DNA of 64,000 bases from Levilactobacillus suantsaiihabitans (GCF_004745505.1 NZ_RKLX01000002.1:1-64000); one strand, 5' to 3'. Counted from the first letter of the stretch, positions 26,385 to 35,396 are shown. Notes: generated by a model not told the origin, from the letters alone. Made by a program: numbers and translations.

Positions 26385-26474
26385 GGTAGGCGGCCAGTTC
26401 GCCTTGTGAGGCTGTAAACGACTACTTTTGACGTCATGGGATGGCCGCGTCTGGTTGACCAGGCGGAATCAAAG

Positions 26475-27233
26475 CTAAATCAGCAGCTGTTTGCGGTCGT
26501 TGTAGAAGCCGCGGTAGGCCCAGTAACAGGCCAGCACCGAGCCAATGCTGGTCGCCGACATCAACATGAACGTGACCATGATTTGGTACTTAATGGCCCG
26601 CACCGGGTCGACGCCAGCGAAGATCAGCCCGGACATCATCCCCGGCAAACTCACGATGCCCACGGTCTTGGCCGAGTCAATCGTCGGCTGCATGCCCGTC
26701 TTGATGCTGTCGCGCACGATTTCCTTAGACGCATCCTTCAAGTCCGCCCCCAACGCCAATTTTTCCAGCACGGCTTGGCGCTCCTGTTTGAACTGAGCAT
26801 TGAGGTTGCGGTAACACAGGCCGATGGCGACCATTGAATTGGAAGCAATCATCCCGGAAATCGGAATCATTTGCGACGGGATGAATTTAATCGCGCCAGC
26901 CAACATCAAGACGCCCAGCGTGACGCCGGTACTGATGAGAATGGCGCCAATGGAAATTGGCAAAGCCCGCGGAATGCCGTTACTCCGCTGCTTGGCGTTG
27001 TAGCCAGCGTTAAAAATAATGATTAAAATCAAAATGGTCGTCAGCCAAATGTGGTCGACGCGAAAGACGTATTTCAACAGATACCCGACCACAAACAGCT
27101 GAACGACGGCGCGGATGACGCCGATGATCATGTCGCGGTCGATGCCCAATTTTTCCTTCCAGCCAATCGCTAACGCAATCACGACCAGGCCGAGGGCCAA
27201 CAACAAGGATTGATTATTCACAGCTAAATTCAT
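26475..27233 (-). CDS. fetB: ABC transporter permease, FetB/YbbM type
   Basis: 252 residues with six or seven hydrophobic segments. The sequence (GWKEKLGIDRDMIIGVIRAVVQLFVVGYLLKYVF, PISGMIASNSMVAIGLCYRNL, TVGIVSLPGMMSGLIFAG) is typical of the FetB/UPF0014 membrane subunits, whose E. coli member exports iron and helps against oxidative stress. Its ATG overlaps the stop of the ATPase gene by 4 nt (ATGA), so the two make one transporter. I infer metal export by homology only. Confidence 0.87.
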   Translation of the reverse strand: MNLAVNNQSLLLALGLVVIALAIGWKEKLGIDRDMIIGVIRAVVQLFVVGYLLKYVFRVDHIWLTTILILIIIFNAGYNAKQRSNGIPRALPISIGAILISTGVTLGVLMLAGAIKFIPSQMIPISGMIASNSMVAIGLCYRNLNAQFKQERQAVLEKLALGADLKDASKEIVRDSIKTGMQPTIDSAKTVGIVSLPGMMSGLIFAGVDPVRAIKYQIMVTFMLMSATSIGSVLACYWAYRGFYNDRKQLLI

Positions 27234-27880
27234 TTGGCACCTCCCACGATGCGGCCGTCTTTGATGGTGACCAACCGGCTAGCCGCGTCGATTTCCGCTT
27301 GGTCATGGGTGATGGCGATGATGGTCAGGTGGTCCTGCTGGTTGAAACGCTGGATGAGCGACCAAACGAACGCCTTGTTTTCAGCATCCAGTCCGGCCGT
27401 GACCTCGTCTAAGATCAAGACTTCCGGGTAGATCATCACATTGCGCAGTAAGGCCACGCGCTGGCGTTGACCCCCGGACAGGTCCGTCACCGCCTTGTCC
27501 AAATCACTGGCCGCCAGCCCGACAACTTCGAGGCCTTCCACGGCGCGGTCCTGGTCAAACGGCCGCTGGCGAATCTGGTAAGGAAATTGTAAATTGTCCC
27601 GGACGGTCTCACCGAAGAGCGTCGGCTGTTGGAAACTGTACGACACCCGCCGCCGGTAAGCCACCGGATCATAGCTTTCAATGGGTTGCCCGGCAAAGGT
27701 CAGGGTCCCGCTGGTCTTACTGAGCAGCGAGGCGATGATGCGGACCAGCGTGGATTTGCCCCCGCCGGATGGCCCGGTCAGTGTCACCCATTCCTCCTTG
27801 TCAATCGTCAGGTTGATGTCGGTGAGAATCGCCGTGTCATCGACCTGGTAGCCCACGTGCTCGAGTGCAATCAAACTCAT
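27230..27880 (-). CDS. fetA: ABC transporter ATP-binding protein, FetA/YbbL type
   Basis: 217 residues, a single ABC domain: Walker A GPSGGGKST (about 36-44), Q-loop in SYSFQQPTLF, signature LSGGQRQRVALLRN, Walker B VLILDEVTAGLD and the H-loop in IAITHDQ. Start is ATG at 27880 with AAAGGAG 8 nt upstream; the frame runs back to 27976 but only through element C sequence. It pairs with the overlapping FetB-type permease. Confidence 0.9.
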   Translation of the reverse strand: MSLIALEHVGYQVDDTAILTDINLTIDKEEWVTLTGPSGGGKSTLVRIIASLLSKTSGTLTFAGQPIESYDPVAYRRRVSYSFQQPTLFGETVRDNLQFPYQIRQRPFDQDRAVEGLEVVGLAASDLDKAVTDLSGGQRQRVALLRNVMIYPEVLILDEVTAGLDAENKAFVWSLIQRFNQQDHLTIIAITHDQAEIDAASRLVTIKDGRIVGGAK

Positions 27881-27927
27881 GCTGTCGCTCCTTTCTGAAA
27901 TTAGTTTTGGTGGTTGGCGTTGAAAAA

Positions 27928-28069
27928 GAGTGTGACGACAGGCGGTTAACTGGCGAGCATTAACGGTGCTAGGCAAATAATCCCGGTCCTGGATTATTTG
28001 CCTAGCAGTGTTAAGCGGAACCAGTTGCCTGTTGGCGCACGTTTCGGCTATGTGGCGGATATAGACGTG
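27928..28069 (+). repeat. element C copy 1, fused to a partial element A
   Basis: Outer stem ACAGGC...AACTGG / CCAGTT...GCCTGT. Inner stem TGCTAGGCAAATAATCC / GGATTATTTGCCTAGCA is perfect. Conserved unpaired strings GCGAGCATTAA and TTAAGCGGAA flank the inner stem. It continues directly into a reverse element A through GGCGGATATAGACGTG, the same junction as at 55.3 kb. Confidence 0.82.
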
Positions 28070-28151
28070 CTCTTCGGCTCAAAGCGAGGTGTCGAGACCG
28101 TCCTTTGGCTCGACCCGTCCGCCCCAGCGTTCCAACCCATATTTGGCGAAC
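28070..28151 (-). repeat. element A copy 5, half
   Basis: Contains the GTCGAG/CTCGAC hairpin and one strand of the closing stem (AACCCATATTTGGCGAAC). The other half is replaced by element C. Confidence 0.8.
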
Positions 28152-28427
28152 GGTAGGCGGCTGGTTTACATTGTGAGGCTGTAAACAACTATTCTTGACG
28201 CCAGCCAACCCACCACCAAAAACATCTGCTTCCATTGTACCGAAACCCCGGCCAATCGCCTACGAAAACGGCTTCTAATTTTGGTTGGTCAGGGTCTCTG
28301 GCCCCGGCGACCGCGAAAGTTTGGTATAATGTTCTAGACCGTAAGTCTTAACGGGCTTAATGACTGAATTTCTAAAGAACGACGCGGGTGTCTGGTAGCG
28401 ACCGGGACCCGTATCACAGGAGAAAAC
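28152..28427. other. leader region of the methyltransferase gene
   Basis: An extended -10 (TGGTATAAT, about 28322) is followed by about 95 nt of untranslated leader containing ACGCGGGT...ACCCGT, a possible hairpin just before the ribosome-binding site. Confidence 0.4.
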
Positions 28428-29963
28428 ATGGCAAATTTTGACTCACAGAATCACCGTGGCGGCCGCGACCGCTACGCCCACAATGACCGTAACGACCGGC
28501 ACAGCTACCGGGACCGCCACCGCAATACTCACGGCAATCACCCGACCAGCCGCGGCTACAATGACCGCCGCCGGCAGGAACGCGAAGCTCCGAGCGTGAC
28601 CGTGGAAGTCGGCCAACGTTTCCCATTGACCATCAAGCGCATGGGCATCAACGGCGAAGGCATCGGCTATTACAAGCGCATGGCCGTCTTTGTGCCCGGT
28701 GCCTTGACCGGTGAAGAGGCCGTCGTCGAAGTGACTAGCGTGGCCACCCGTTACCTACGGGCCAAGGTCCACCGCATCCGCAAGGCCAGCCCCCACCGCG
28801 TCGAACCGCGAGACAGCTACGCCGATGCCGTCGGCGGATTCGAGCTGGAACATTTAGACTACCCCGAACAATTAAAATTCAAACGCGACATTGTGGCCCA
28901 ATCGCTGGAGCGCTACCAACCCCAAGGCTTCCGCCACTACGACTTGCGGCCGACGCTGGGGATGGACAATCCCTATGGTTACCGCAACAAGGCCCAATTT
29001 CAGGTTCGCCGCAACGCCGCTGGCCAAGTCGAAGCCGGCCTGTACGCTGAACGCAGCCATGATTTAGTCGACCTGGCCACCTGTTCCGTGCAAATGCCCG
29101 TTACCATGACGGTCATGCGCGCCGTGGTGGCCATGCTTCAGGATTTGGACATGCCCATCTACGACGAAGAAGCCAAGTCCGGCATCGTCAAAACGCTGGT
29201 CGTGCGCGCGGCCGCCAATACCGACGACGTGCAGTTGGTCTTCATCACCAATTCCCAGAAGCTGCCGCACAAACGCGAACTGCTCGAACGCATCGCTAGC
29301 GAACTGCCCCAGGTGACCTCCGTCATGCAAAATATCAACCCCGGTGAAACCTCACTGGTCTGGGGCGACGAGACGATCCATTTGGCCGGCGCCGAAGCCA
29401 TCACGGAAAAGCTCGACGGCCTGGCCTTCAAGCTCTCCGCGCGGGCCTTCTTACAACTGAACCCCGCACAAATGACCGTGTTGTACGCCGAAGCCAAGAA
29501 GGCCTTGGACCTACAACCGGGCGAAACGGTGGTCGACGCCTATGCCGGGATCGGCACGATCGGCCTGTCGCTGGCCGACGTGGCCGAAGAAGTTCGCGGG
29601 ATGGACGTCATCCCCGAAGCCGTCGCCGATGCCAACGCCAACGCGGCCGCCAACGGCATCACCAACGCCCATTACGAAGTGGGTACCGCCGAAGACCTGT
29701 TGCCGAAATGGATCATGGCCGGATTCCGGCCGGACGCCATCGTGGTCGACCCACCACGCACCGGTTTGGACGCGACCTTGATTGAAACCATCCTGGCCGT
29801 CCGCCCCGAAAAGTTCGTCTACATTTCCTGCAACCCCTCGACGCTGGCCAAGGACTTAGTCGAGTTGACCCACGATTATCAGGTCGATTACATCCAGTCC
29901 GTGGACATGATGCCGCAGACCGCCCGCTGTGAAGCAGTGGTTAAACTAAGCCGCCGTCAATAG
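28428..29963 (+). CDS. rlmD: 23S rRNA m5U methyltransferase (RlmD/RlmCD family)
   Basis: 511 residues; SAM-dependent uracil-C5 methyltransferase of 23S rRNA. Residues 1-50 are a disordered tail rich in Arg, His, Asn and Asp, not usual in the family and possibly RNA-binding. Residues 55-112 form a TRAM domain. Residues 130-160 correspond to the iron-sulfur region, but the C-x5-C-G-G-C pattern is SYADAVGGFELEH here, so three of four ligand cysteines are absent. The C-terminal half has AYAGIGTIGLSLA (SAM), VDPPRTGLD, catalytic Cys in YISCNPSTLAKDL and base Glu in CEAVVKL. AGGAGAAAAC precedes the ATG. rlmCD is as likely as rlmD. Confidence 0.9.
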   Translation: MANFDSQNHRGGRDRYAHNDRNDRHSYRDRHRNTHGNHPTSRGYNDRRRQEREAPSVTVEVGQRFPLTIKRMGINGEGIGYYKRMAVFVPGALTGEEAVVEVTSVATRYLRAKVHRIRKASPHRVEPRDSYADAVGGFELEHLDYPEQLKFKRDIVAQSLERYQPQGFRHYDLRPTLGMDNPYGYRNKAQFQVRRNAAGQVEAGLYAERSHDLVDLATCSVQMPVTMTVMRAVVAMLQDLDMPIYDEEAKSGIVKTLVVRAAANTDDVQLVFITNSQKLPHKRELLERIASELPQVTSVMQNINPGETSLVWGDETIHLAGAEAITEKLDGLAFKLSARAFLQLNPAQMTVLYAEAKKALDLQPGETVVDAYAGIGTIGLSLADVAEEVRGMDVIPEAVADANANAAANGITNAHYEVGTAEDLLPKWIMAGFRPDAIVVDPPRTGLDATLIETILAVRPEKFVYISCNPSTLAKDLVELTHDYQVDYIQSVDMMPQTARCEAVVKLSRRQ

Positions 29964-30009
29964 ATTAATAGGCAGCAACTGCTTTTCGTGTTAGACTTTT
30001 AGATAACGA

Positions 30010-30489
30010 TTGACGAACGAATTTTTTAGAAAGTTGGCAAATGACATGCAAGATCCTTTTAAGGGCTTCAACGACGATGATCAAAATAATCAAAATGGTA
30101 ACGGCCCTCAAGGACTGCCGTTACCGCCTAATTACGCGACCGTCGTGAACCCCGAGACGGGAAACATGCGGATCGCTAAGGTGGGGTTCTCATGGACCAT
30201 GTTCTTCTTCCCCCCATTTCCAGCCATCTTCCGTGCCGACTGGTATAACTTACTGTGTATCTTAGGGGTCGACCTAGGCGCATCCATGTTACTGATGATG
30301 ACGGTCCCCGCTGCCCAAACCGCCCAATTCACGATTTCCGTTTGGCCACTGCTTCAAGGCCTACTGTGGGGGTCGCTGTACAACCTGATGTACTTCAAAC
30401 ACCTGTTCAATAAGGGGTTCATCCCCGCCGATGAGCGGTCCCGCGACCTGTTAGCGCGCGCCCACTATTGGTCACAACCAAAAGAATAA
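30010..30489 (+). CDS. DUF2628-like membrane protein
   Basis: 159 residues. A hydrophilic Asp/Asn/Gln/Gly-rich N-terminus (about 1-45) is followed by GFSWTMFFFPPFPAIFRADWYNLL, the pattern of DUF2628-type membrane proteins, and two hydrophobic segments. TTG at 30010 is the only start that keeps the whole frame, since a stop lies two codons upstream, but it has no good ribosome-binding site. ATG at 30046 is the alternative. Function unknown. It is convergent with the following SDR gene. Confidence 0.68.
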   Translation: MTNEFFRKLANDMQDPFKGFNDDDQNNQNGNGPQGLPLPPNYATVVNPETGNMRIAKVGFSWTMFFFPPFPAIFRADWYNLLCILGVDLGASMLLMMTVPAAQTAQFTISVWPLLQGLLWGSLYNLMYFKHLFNKGFIPADERSRDLLARAHYWSQPKE

Positions 30490-30567
30490 GTCATGAGTCG
30501 ACTGGCAGTTGTTGCTGGTCGGCTTTTTAGTTGCCCTTTTATTTATTGTTGCCTCTTTTCCCAAGCC

Positions 30568-30611
30568 AAAAACCGCAACCAGTGGCAGTCGGCCGTGGTT
30601 GCGGTCTTTTA
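30568..30611. terminator. bidirectional terminator
   Basis: AAAACCGCAACCA and TGGTTGCGGTCTTTT pair, with T runs on both strands, between convergent genes. Confidence 0.85.
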
Positions 30612-30626
30612 GTCAAGCCAGTTAGA

Positions 30627-31370
30627 CTAGGCTTGTTTCGTAGGGTAAATCGTGAATTCATTAACGTTGACTTCAGCCGGTTGGTCAATGGCGAAGTTGA
30701 CGACTCGGGCGATGGCGTCTGGCGTGATGCCGACCGCATCGTACAACTGGTCCATGCCTTGCTTGGCGGCTTCATCGGTGATGGTGTGCAACAATTCCGT
30801 ATTGATGGCCGCTGGATACAGCGTGGCCGTGCGGATGTTGGTCCCTTCCTGGGCGCTTTCCGTCCGGATGACTTCCATCAGGTTCCGAACGGCAAACTTG
30901 GTGGCGCCATACACCCCGGCACCGGGGAAGCTCTTGATGCCGGCAACGGAAGACGTCGTGATGATTTGACCGTGCTTTTGGGTCGTGAAATCAGGCATGA
31001 CAGCCGCCACCCCATTCAGTACACCACGCAGGTTGATGTCGATCATATCGTTCCATTCCTGCGTGTGCAGCGCACTGATGGGCGAGGTCGGCATGATGCC
31101 GGCGTTGTTGAAGATGACGTCGATGCCGCCAAATTTAGCCTTTGCCAAATCAACTAAGCCTTGGACCTCGGCAGCATCCCGCACGTCCGTCACCTGGTAA
31201 GCGGCCTGGCCGCCAGCGTTGGTGATATCAGTGACCAATGCTTCTAGCCGATCCGCACGCCGGGCTCCCAAGACGACCTTGGCACCATTGCTGGCCAACA
31301 GCTTGGCGGTCGCGGCACCGATACCCGAAGAGGCGCCCGTGATCACAACTACTTTATTTTTTACAGTCAT
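30627..31370 (-). CDS. short-chain dehydrogenase/reductase
   Basis: 247 residues, standard SDR length. TGASSGIG (about 11-18), GARRADRLE (NADPH preference), FNNAGIMP, catalytic Ser in TTSSVAG and YGATK. It looks like the YdfG/serine-3-dehydrogenase-like branch, for example (..DINLRGVLNG..); the substrate is unknown. GGAGCG lies upstream of the ATG. It is a separate unit from the SDR at 25 kb, with low similarity between them. Confidence 0.88.
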   Translation of the reverse strand: MTVKNKVVVITGASSGIGAATAKLLASNGAKVVLGARRADRLEALVTDITNAGGQAAYQVTDVRDAAEVQGLVDLAKAKFGGIDVIFNNAGIMPTSPISALHTQEWNDMIDINLRGVLNGVAAVMPDFTTQKHGQIITTSSVAGIKSFPGAGVYGATKFAVRNLMEVIRTESAQEGTNIRTATLYPAAINTELLHTITDEAAKQGMDQLYDAVGITPDAIARVVNFAIDQPAEVNVNEFTIYPTKQA

Positions 31371-31563
31371 AATAAAATCGCTCCTATTCTTAAATGAATG
31401 TTGCCAGTATAAGCGGTTCGAGCGACTCTAAGTCAAGGACCGTGACCCCTCTTTTTAAAATTAATTCTTAAATAATCCTGTACTTTTTCCCGACCGGATT
31501 GCCCGTCCCCCCTAATTCTGGTATCTTAGGGAAAACGCTAACCGCACGACGAAGGAGAAATCT

Positions 31564-32421
31564 ATGCAAACGACGCGTCCTGACAGCCCGGTGAAACGCT
31601 TCTTCAAAGGCGTCATCATTGCCCTGGGCTTTATTTTACCCGGTGTTTCCGGCGGGGTTCTCGCCGCCATCTTAGGCATTTACGAACGCTTATTAGGTTT
31701 CATGGCCCATTTTCGCCAAAATTTCAAACGGGACTTCTGGTACTTTGTGCCGGTCGGCCTGGGTGGCATCGTGGGGATCGCCCTGTTGTCCGCGCCGCTG
31801 GAATACCTGCTGGACCGCTGGCAAGTCATTGTACTGTGGGGCTTTGCCGGTGCCATCGTGGGCACGTTGCCGTCATTGAACCAAACGGCCATCGCCCAAA
31901 GTCCGCGTGACGCCATCGACCACCTGTGGTTCTGGGGCACCCTGCTGATCAGCGGCGGCCTGCTGTACTTCATGAGCGACCTGTTCGGCACGTTGCCGGC
32001 AAACTTTGGTGGCTTCGTGGTCGCCGGGGCCCTGATTGCCCTGGGCGTATTGGTGCCGGGCCTGAGTCCGTCGAATCTCTTGTTGATTTTAGGCCTGTTC
32101 ACGCCCATGCTGACCGGTTTTAAAAATTTCGATCTGCTGGGCGTCTACTTACCCATCGCCATCGGTGGCGTGTTGGCCATGGCGCTCTTTTCCAAGGGGA
32201 TGGACTACCTCATCCACCGTTTCCACTCGCGGGTGTACCACTTCATTTTAGGAATCGTGACCGCCAGCACCATCTTGATCCTGGTGCCCAACAGCCACGC
32301 CGCCGAAAGCATCTCGTACGCCGGGGCCACCTGGGTGACGCTGGTCTGGAGCGCATTGGCACTGGTGGCCGGCGCTGCCTTGGGGTTTTGGATGAGCCGG
32401 TTGGAAGAAAAATATAAATAG
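31564..32421 (+). CDS. popT: DUF368 protein, undecaprenyl-phosphate translocase (PopT type)
   Basis: 285 residues with about eight hydrophobic segments. PGVSGGVLAAILGIYERLL near the start and LIALGVLVPGLSPSNLLLILGLF in the middle are the inverted-repeat motifs of DUF368. Members of this family have been shown to flip undecaprenyl phosphate back across the membrane for reuse in wall synthesis; this role is inferred from family membership. AAGGAG precedes the ATG at 31564. Element C begins 12 nt after the stop and supplies the terminator-like hairpin. Confidence 0.88.
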   Translation: MQTTRPDSPVKRFFKGVIIALGFILPGVSGGVLAAILGIYERLLGFMAHFRQNFKRDFWYFVPVGLGGIVGIALLSAPLEYLLDRWQVIVLWGFAGAIVGTLPSLNQTAIAQSPRDAIDHLWFWGTLLISGGLLYFMSDLFGTLPANFGGFVVAGALIALGVLVPGLSPSNLLLILGLFTPMLTGFKNFDLLGVYLPIAIGGVLAMALFSKGMDYLIHRFHSRVYHFILGIVTASTILILVPNSHAAESISYAGATWVTLVWSALALVAGAALGFWMSRLEEKYK

Positions 32422-32433
32422 ACACGTTTCAAG

Positions 32434-32605
32434 AGAGTGGGCCAAACGGCGATTAGCCGGCGAGCATTAAGGCTGCTAACCGAATAATCCCGGTTTGGGA
32501 TTGTTTGGTTAGCAGTTTTAAGCGGAACCGGCTGCCGTTTGGCGCACGTTTTAGCTATGTCAAGGTGACGCGAACGGGCCTGGGAGGTTTTGTCCCAGGT
32601 CCGTT
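32434..32605 (+). repeat. element C copy 2, with terminator
   Basis: Outer stem CCAAACGGC...GCCGG / CCGGC...GCCGTTTGG; inner stem CTGCTAACC-GAATAATCCC / GGGATTGTTT-GGTTAGCAG. It ends in AACGGGCCTGGGA / TCCCAGGTCCGTT plus TTTTG (about 32573-32605), a terminator. It starts 12 nt after the popT stop, so it is probably the 3' end of that mRNA. Confidence 0.83.
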
Positions 32606-32748
32606 TTGCTGGATTGATGGCCATTGCTCACACCAGCTGGTTTTCATCAATTTATTTATAACGGCTGATGCTTGCTTTCCTCGTTGCGATTGGGTACGCT
32701 AAATCTCAGCAACCGCCACCCACGCCAATCGAAAGGAAGCCCACCACC

Positions 32749-33024
32749 ATGAGTCGTATCGATGACTTCATCCGCCAGCAGAGTGCTGCCAGCCCGGAAT
32801 TTGCCGCAGCCGCGGTGCAAACTAGTCTGAATTTGGAAACTGCCGTTGCCGTCTTACAGCTACGTACCGAACAAAACCTGACCCGGGCAGCATTCGCCCG
32901 CCAAATCGGCCTGTCACTACCCACGCTGACCCGTTTGGAAGCCGGCGACATTGACGTTTCCCTCAGTCTGTTAAAGCAGATTGCTACCGCCACGCACAAA
33001 CAACTTTCTATCAAATTCACTTAA
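32749..33024 (+). CDS. orphan XRE-type antitoxin/regulator
   Basis: 91 residues. A helix-turn-helix (NLTRAAFARQIGLSLPTLTRLEAGDIDVSLSLLKQIATA, about 45-83) of the XRE type follows a short helical N-terminus. Size and layout match HigA antitoxins that follow a HigB toxin. No toxin lies upstream or downstream: element C is on one side and a composite element begins at the base after the stop codon. AAAGGAAG supports ATG 32749. The last seven bases of the gene, CACTTAA, recur exactly at the far side of the inserted element. Confidence 0.78.
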   Translation: MSRIDDFIRQQSAASPEFAAAAVQTSLNLETAVAVLQLRTEQNLTRAAFARQIGLSLPTLTRLEAGDIDVSLSLLKQIATATHKQLSIKFT

Positions 33025-33110
33025 CTGAATGTTGAAAGTGAAATTAACGTGCTGATTGCCATAATGACGGTGTTCTGACATCTAAAATTGGTGAAACCAG
33101 GCGCCTGCGT

Positions 33111-33267
33111 CAGCCAGGGTTCCACCTGCTCTGGGGAACACCTCCAGCCTGAGGAGCGGTCTTCCGGTTCGCTTGAAAGCCTGGCAAAACTCGCCAGTCT
33201 CTCAAGTCGTCCCGCGCTGTAGGCTGAGACAAAACCTCAGCCGACACAGCTGGCTCCACCCTGGCTG
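33111..33267 (-). repeat. element B copy 3
   Basis: 157 nt between CAGCCAGGGT and ACCCTGGCTG. It lacks a 9-nt block (AACACCGCC) present next to the apical hairpin in other copies. Confidence 0.88.
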
Positions 33268-33382
33268 CCTCCGGCAAAGTTGACGGCTGTCAGTAACACT
33301 TGTTAATTAAAGACTAGTTGTCACTGTAGCTACTATCTGGGGTTAAGACGATCGTTGCTGGCAAGTACTACCTTAGCCGAGA

Positions 33383-33548
33383 GTTCGCCAAATATGGGTT
33401 CAGCCGTGGGAGTTCCCTTAGCGGCGTGGTTCTTGCCGCTTAGGGAACTGGCGTCTTTGAGACGTGAACTTCGGCTCAAAGCGAGGCGTCGAGACCGTCC
33501 TTTGGCTTGACCCGTCCGCCCCAGCGTTCCAACCCATATTTGGCGAAC
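33383..33548 (-). repeat. element A copy 6
   Basis: 166 nt with the standard 18-bp closing stem and all inner hairpins. GTCGAG replaces GCCGAG in one arm, and its partner remains able to pair. Confidence 0.9.
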
Positions 33549-33668
33549 GGTAAGGCGGCCAGTTCCCGTTATGACGCGGTCAGCAACTAATCCTAATGTC
33601 ATAAGTCGCATGACAACAATAGTTTCAGTTGATTTTCGTCTTTCAATCTTCAGCACTTAACCACACAA

Positions 33669-33706
33669 AAGTCCCAACCATCAATTACCGGTGGCTGGGA
33701 CTTCTT
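33669..33706. terminator. bidirectional terminator
   Basis: AAGTCCCAACCA and TGGCTGGGACTT pair (one mismatch) around CAATTACCGG, with a T run on each strand. Before the composite inserted, it would have stood about 10 bp after the XRE gene stop. It now terminates glpK on the minus strand. Confidence 0.8.
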
Positions 33707-33720
33707 TACGTCTCATTTAA

Positions 33721-35238
33721 TTAGTCTTGATTCGGTTTAAACGCCCGCGTGGCGGCAACGGCCTGTTGCCAACCGGCGTACAGGTGGTTACGGCGGTCTT
33801 CGGCCATGTCCGGCGTGAAGACGCGGCCGGCATTGCGGATTTCCTTGATCTCGTCCAGGCTTTGCCAGAAGCCTACGGCCAGACCCGCCGCGATGGCGGC
33901 CCCCATGGCGGTAGTTTCCTCATCGGCCGCCCGTTGCACGGGAATATTGAGGATGTCCGCTTGGAACTGCATCAAATAGCGGTTCCGCGACGCCCCGCCA
34001 TCGGCCATTAATTCAGGGATGTCGATGCCGGTGTCTTGCTTCATGGTCCGCAAGACGTCGCGCGTTTGGTAGGCAATCGACTGTAACGTCGCCTTCACGA
34101 AGTCGTTGCGGTCAGTTCCCCGCGTCAGGCCAAAGACGGCCCCCTTGGCGTCGGGATCCCAGTACGGCGCACCCAAGCCGTTGAAGGCGGGTACCACGTA
34201 GACTTCATCCTCATCGGTCGAGGCCATGGCCGCCTGCCGCGACTCCGGCACACTGCTGATGATCTTCATGCTCTCGTGCAGCCACGCCAGCGCGGTACCA
34301 GCCACCAGGATGGACCCTTCAAGCGCATAGGTCACCTGACCGTCCAGCTGATAGGCAATCGTCGTCAACAGGTTGTGTTTGGACAATTGCGGCTCGTGGC
34401 CGGTATTCATCATGACGAAGGCCCCGTCACCGTACGTGTTCTTGACGGTCCCGGGTTCCAACGCCAACTGCCCTAGCAGTGCGGCGGATTGGTCCCCGAC
34501 GATGCCCGCAATTGGCACTTCGACGCCATAGAATTGGAAATTCTGCGTCACGCCGTAGACCTCAGAACTCGATTTGACCTCTGGCAACATGGCGGCCGGG
34601 ATGTTGAGCCATTTTAAAATGTCCGTATCCCACTGGAGCGTGTGGATATTAAATAACATGGTCCGGCTGGCGTTACTGTAGTCGGTCACATGAATGTTGC
34701 CGCCCGACAATTTCCACGCCAGCCAACTGTCGACCGTCCCAAATAACAGCTCGCCCTTTTCGGCGCGTTCCTGGGCACCGGGCACGTGGTCTAAGATCCA
34801 GCGTACCTTGGTGGCACTGAAGTAAGCGTCGACCACCAGTCCAGTCTTTTCCTTAATCGTTTCCGCCCGACCGGCCGCGACCAATTCCTTGGCGAGGCTG
34901 GCCGTCTGTTGACTTTGCCAACCAATGGCATGGTAAATGGGTTCGCCGGTGACCTTGTCCCACACGATGGTGGTTTCCCGTTGGCTACTGATACCGATGG
35001 CCTGAATGTTTTCCGGGTGAATCGACGCGTCGATCAGGGCGCTAGCAATCACCGACAGCACGCTGTTCCAGATCTCGTTGGCGTCGGATTCGACCCAACC
35101 GGGATGCGGATAGTACTGTGGCACTTCCTTGTACCCCTCAATGACCTTACGCCCCGTGTGATCAAAGATCAGTGCCCGCGTGCTACTGGTCCCTTGGTCA
35201 ATGGCTAACAGATAGTTTTCCGGCTTCTTCAATGCCAT
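33721..35238 (-). CDS. glpK: glycerol kinase
   Basis: 505 residues; makes glycerol-3-phosphate from glycerol and ATP. FGGY kinase motifs: [15 protein letters not shown] (ATP/phosphate 1), [12 protein letters not shown] (glycerol Arg-Glu), Tyr in DAYFSATK, Asp in [13 protein letters not shown], and [11 protein letters not shown]. The regulatory His of FNIHTLQWD, phosphorylated by HPr in Gram-positives, is kept. Unusual are [11 protein letters not shown] where most GlpKs have GTGxFxxMNTG, and WQSQQT instead of WQSRxT/WQCRRT, so kinetics may differ. Start is ATG 35238 after GGAGGGAG. A cre-like site precedes it; no glpF or glpD/O lies nearby. Confidence 0.93.
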   Translation of the reverse strand: MALKKPENYLLAIDQGTSSTRALIFDHTGRKVIEGYKEVPQYYPHPGWVESDANEIWNSVLSVIASALIDASIHPENIQAIGISSQRETTIVWDKVTGEPIYHAIGWQSQQTASLAKELVAAGRAETIKEKTGLVVDAYFSATKVRWILDHVPGAQERAEKGELLFGTVDSWLAWKLSGGNIHVTDYSNASRTMLFNIHTLQWDTDILKWLNIPAAMLPEVKSSSEVYGVTQNFQFYGVEVPIAGIVGDQSAALLGQLALEPGTVKNTYGDGAFVMMNTGHEPQLSKHNLLTTIAYQLDGQVTYALEGSILVAGTALAWLHESMKIISSVPESRQAAMASTDEDEVYVVPAFNGLGAPYWDPDAKGAVFGLTRGTDRNDFVKATLQSIAYQTRDVLRTMKQDTGIDIPELMADGGASRNRYLMQFQADILNIPVQRAADEETTAMGAAIAAGLAVGFWQSLDEIKEIRNAGRVFTPDMAEDRRNHLYAGWQQAVAATRAFKPNQD

Positions 35239-35268
35239 ATGTAAAACTCCCTCCAAAATTAGCGTTAC

Positions 35269-35303
35269 AGTAAGCGGTTCCAACTCAATTGCATTAATCA
35301 TAG
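35269..35303 (-). promoter_or_regulatory. glpK promoter -10 with cre site
   Basis: TATGAT on the minus strand (35298-35303), with TTGGAACCGCTTACT just downstream (35269-35283). The latter fits the degenerate cre consensus WTGNAANCGNWNNCW at every fixed position. CcpA bound here would block initiation or elongation, giving carbon catabolite repression. Confidence 0.65.
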
Positions 35304-35396
35304 CACGACCCTTGTGAAAAATGCCAGAGTTTGTCCCGGCGCCGGGTGCGTTTGAAACTTTCTTAAGAAATCAGCCGCTCGTTTTTGAAATTGATG

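Larger units (their letters stand above)
25858..26445 (-). mobile_element. composite B-A element, reverse orientation
   Basis: Begins with the inverted-repeat end (GGTTGAGGCTAAAATTAACG), then B, spacer hairpin and A, and ends near the conserved GTAAACGACT string. The A-side terminal repeat is missing, so this copy is end-truncated. It carries no gene. Confidence 0.7.
33025..33653 (-). mobile_element. complete composite B-A element with inverted ends
   Basis: 629 bp. Left end CTGAATGTTGAAAG and right end (reverse complement) CTGAAGATTGAAAG are inverted repeats that continue more loosely for about 10 bp. The element is flanked by a 7-bp direct repeat CACTTAA (33018-33024 and 33654-33660). It contains B, spacer and A and no credible gene. 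This is the best-preserved unit in the window and fits a non-autonomous mobile element. Confidence 0.78.
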
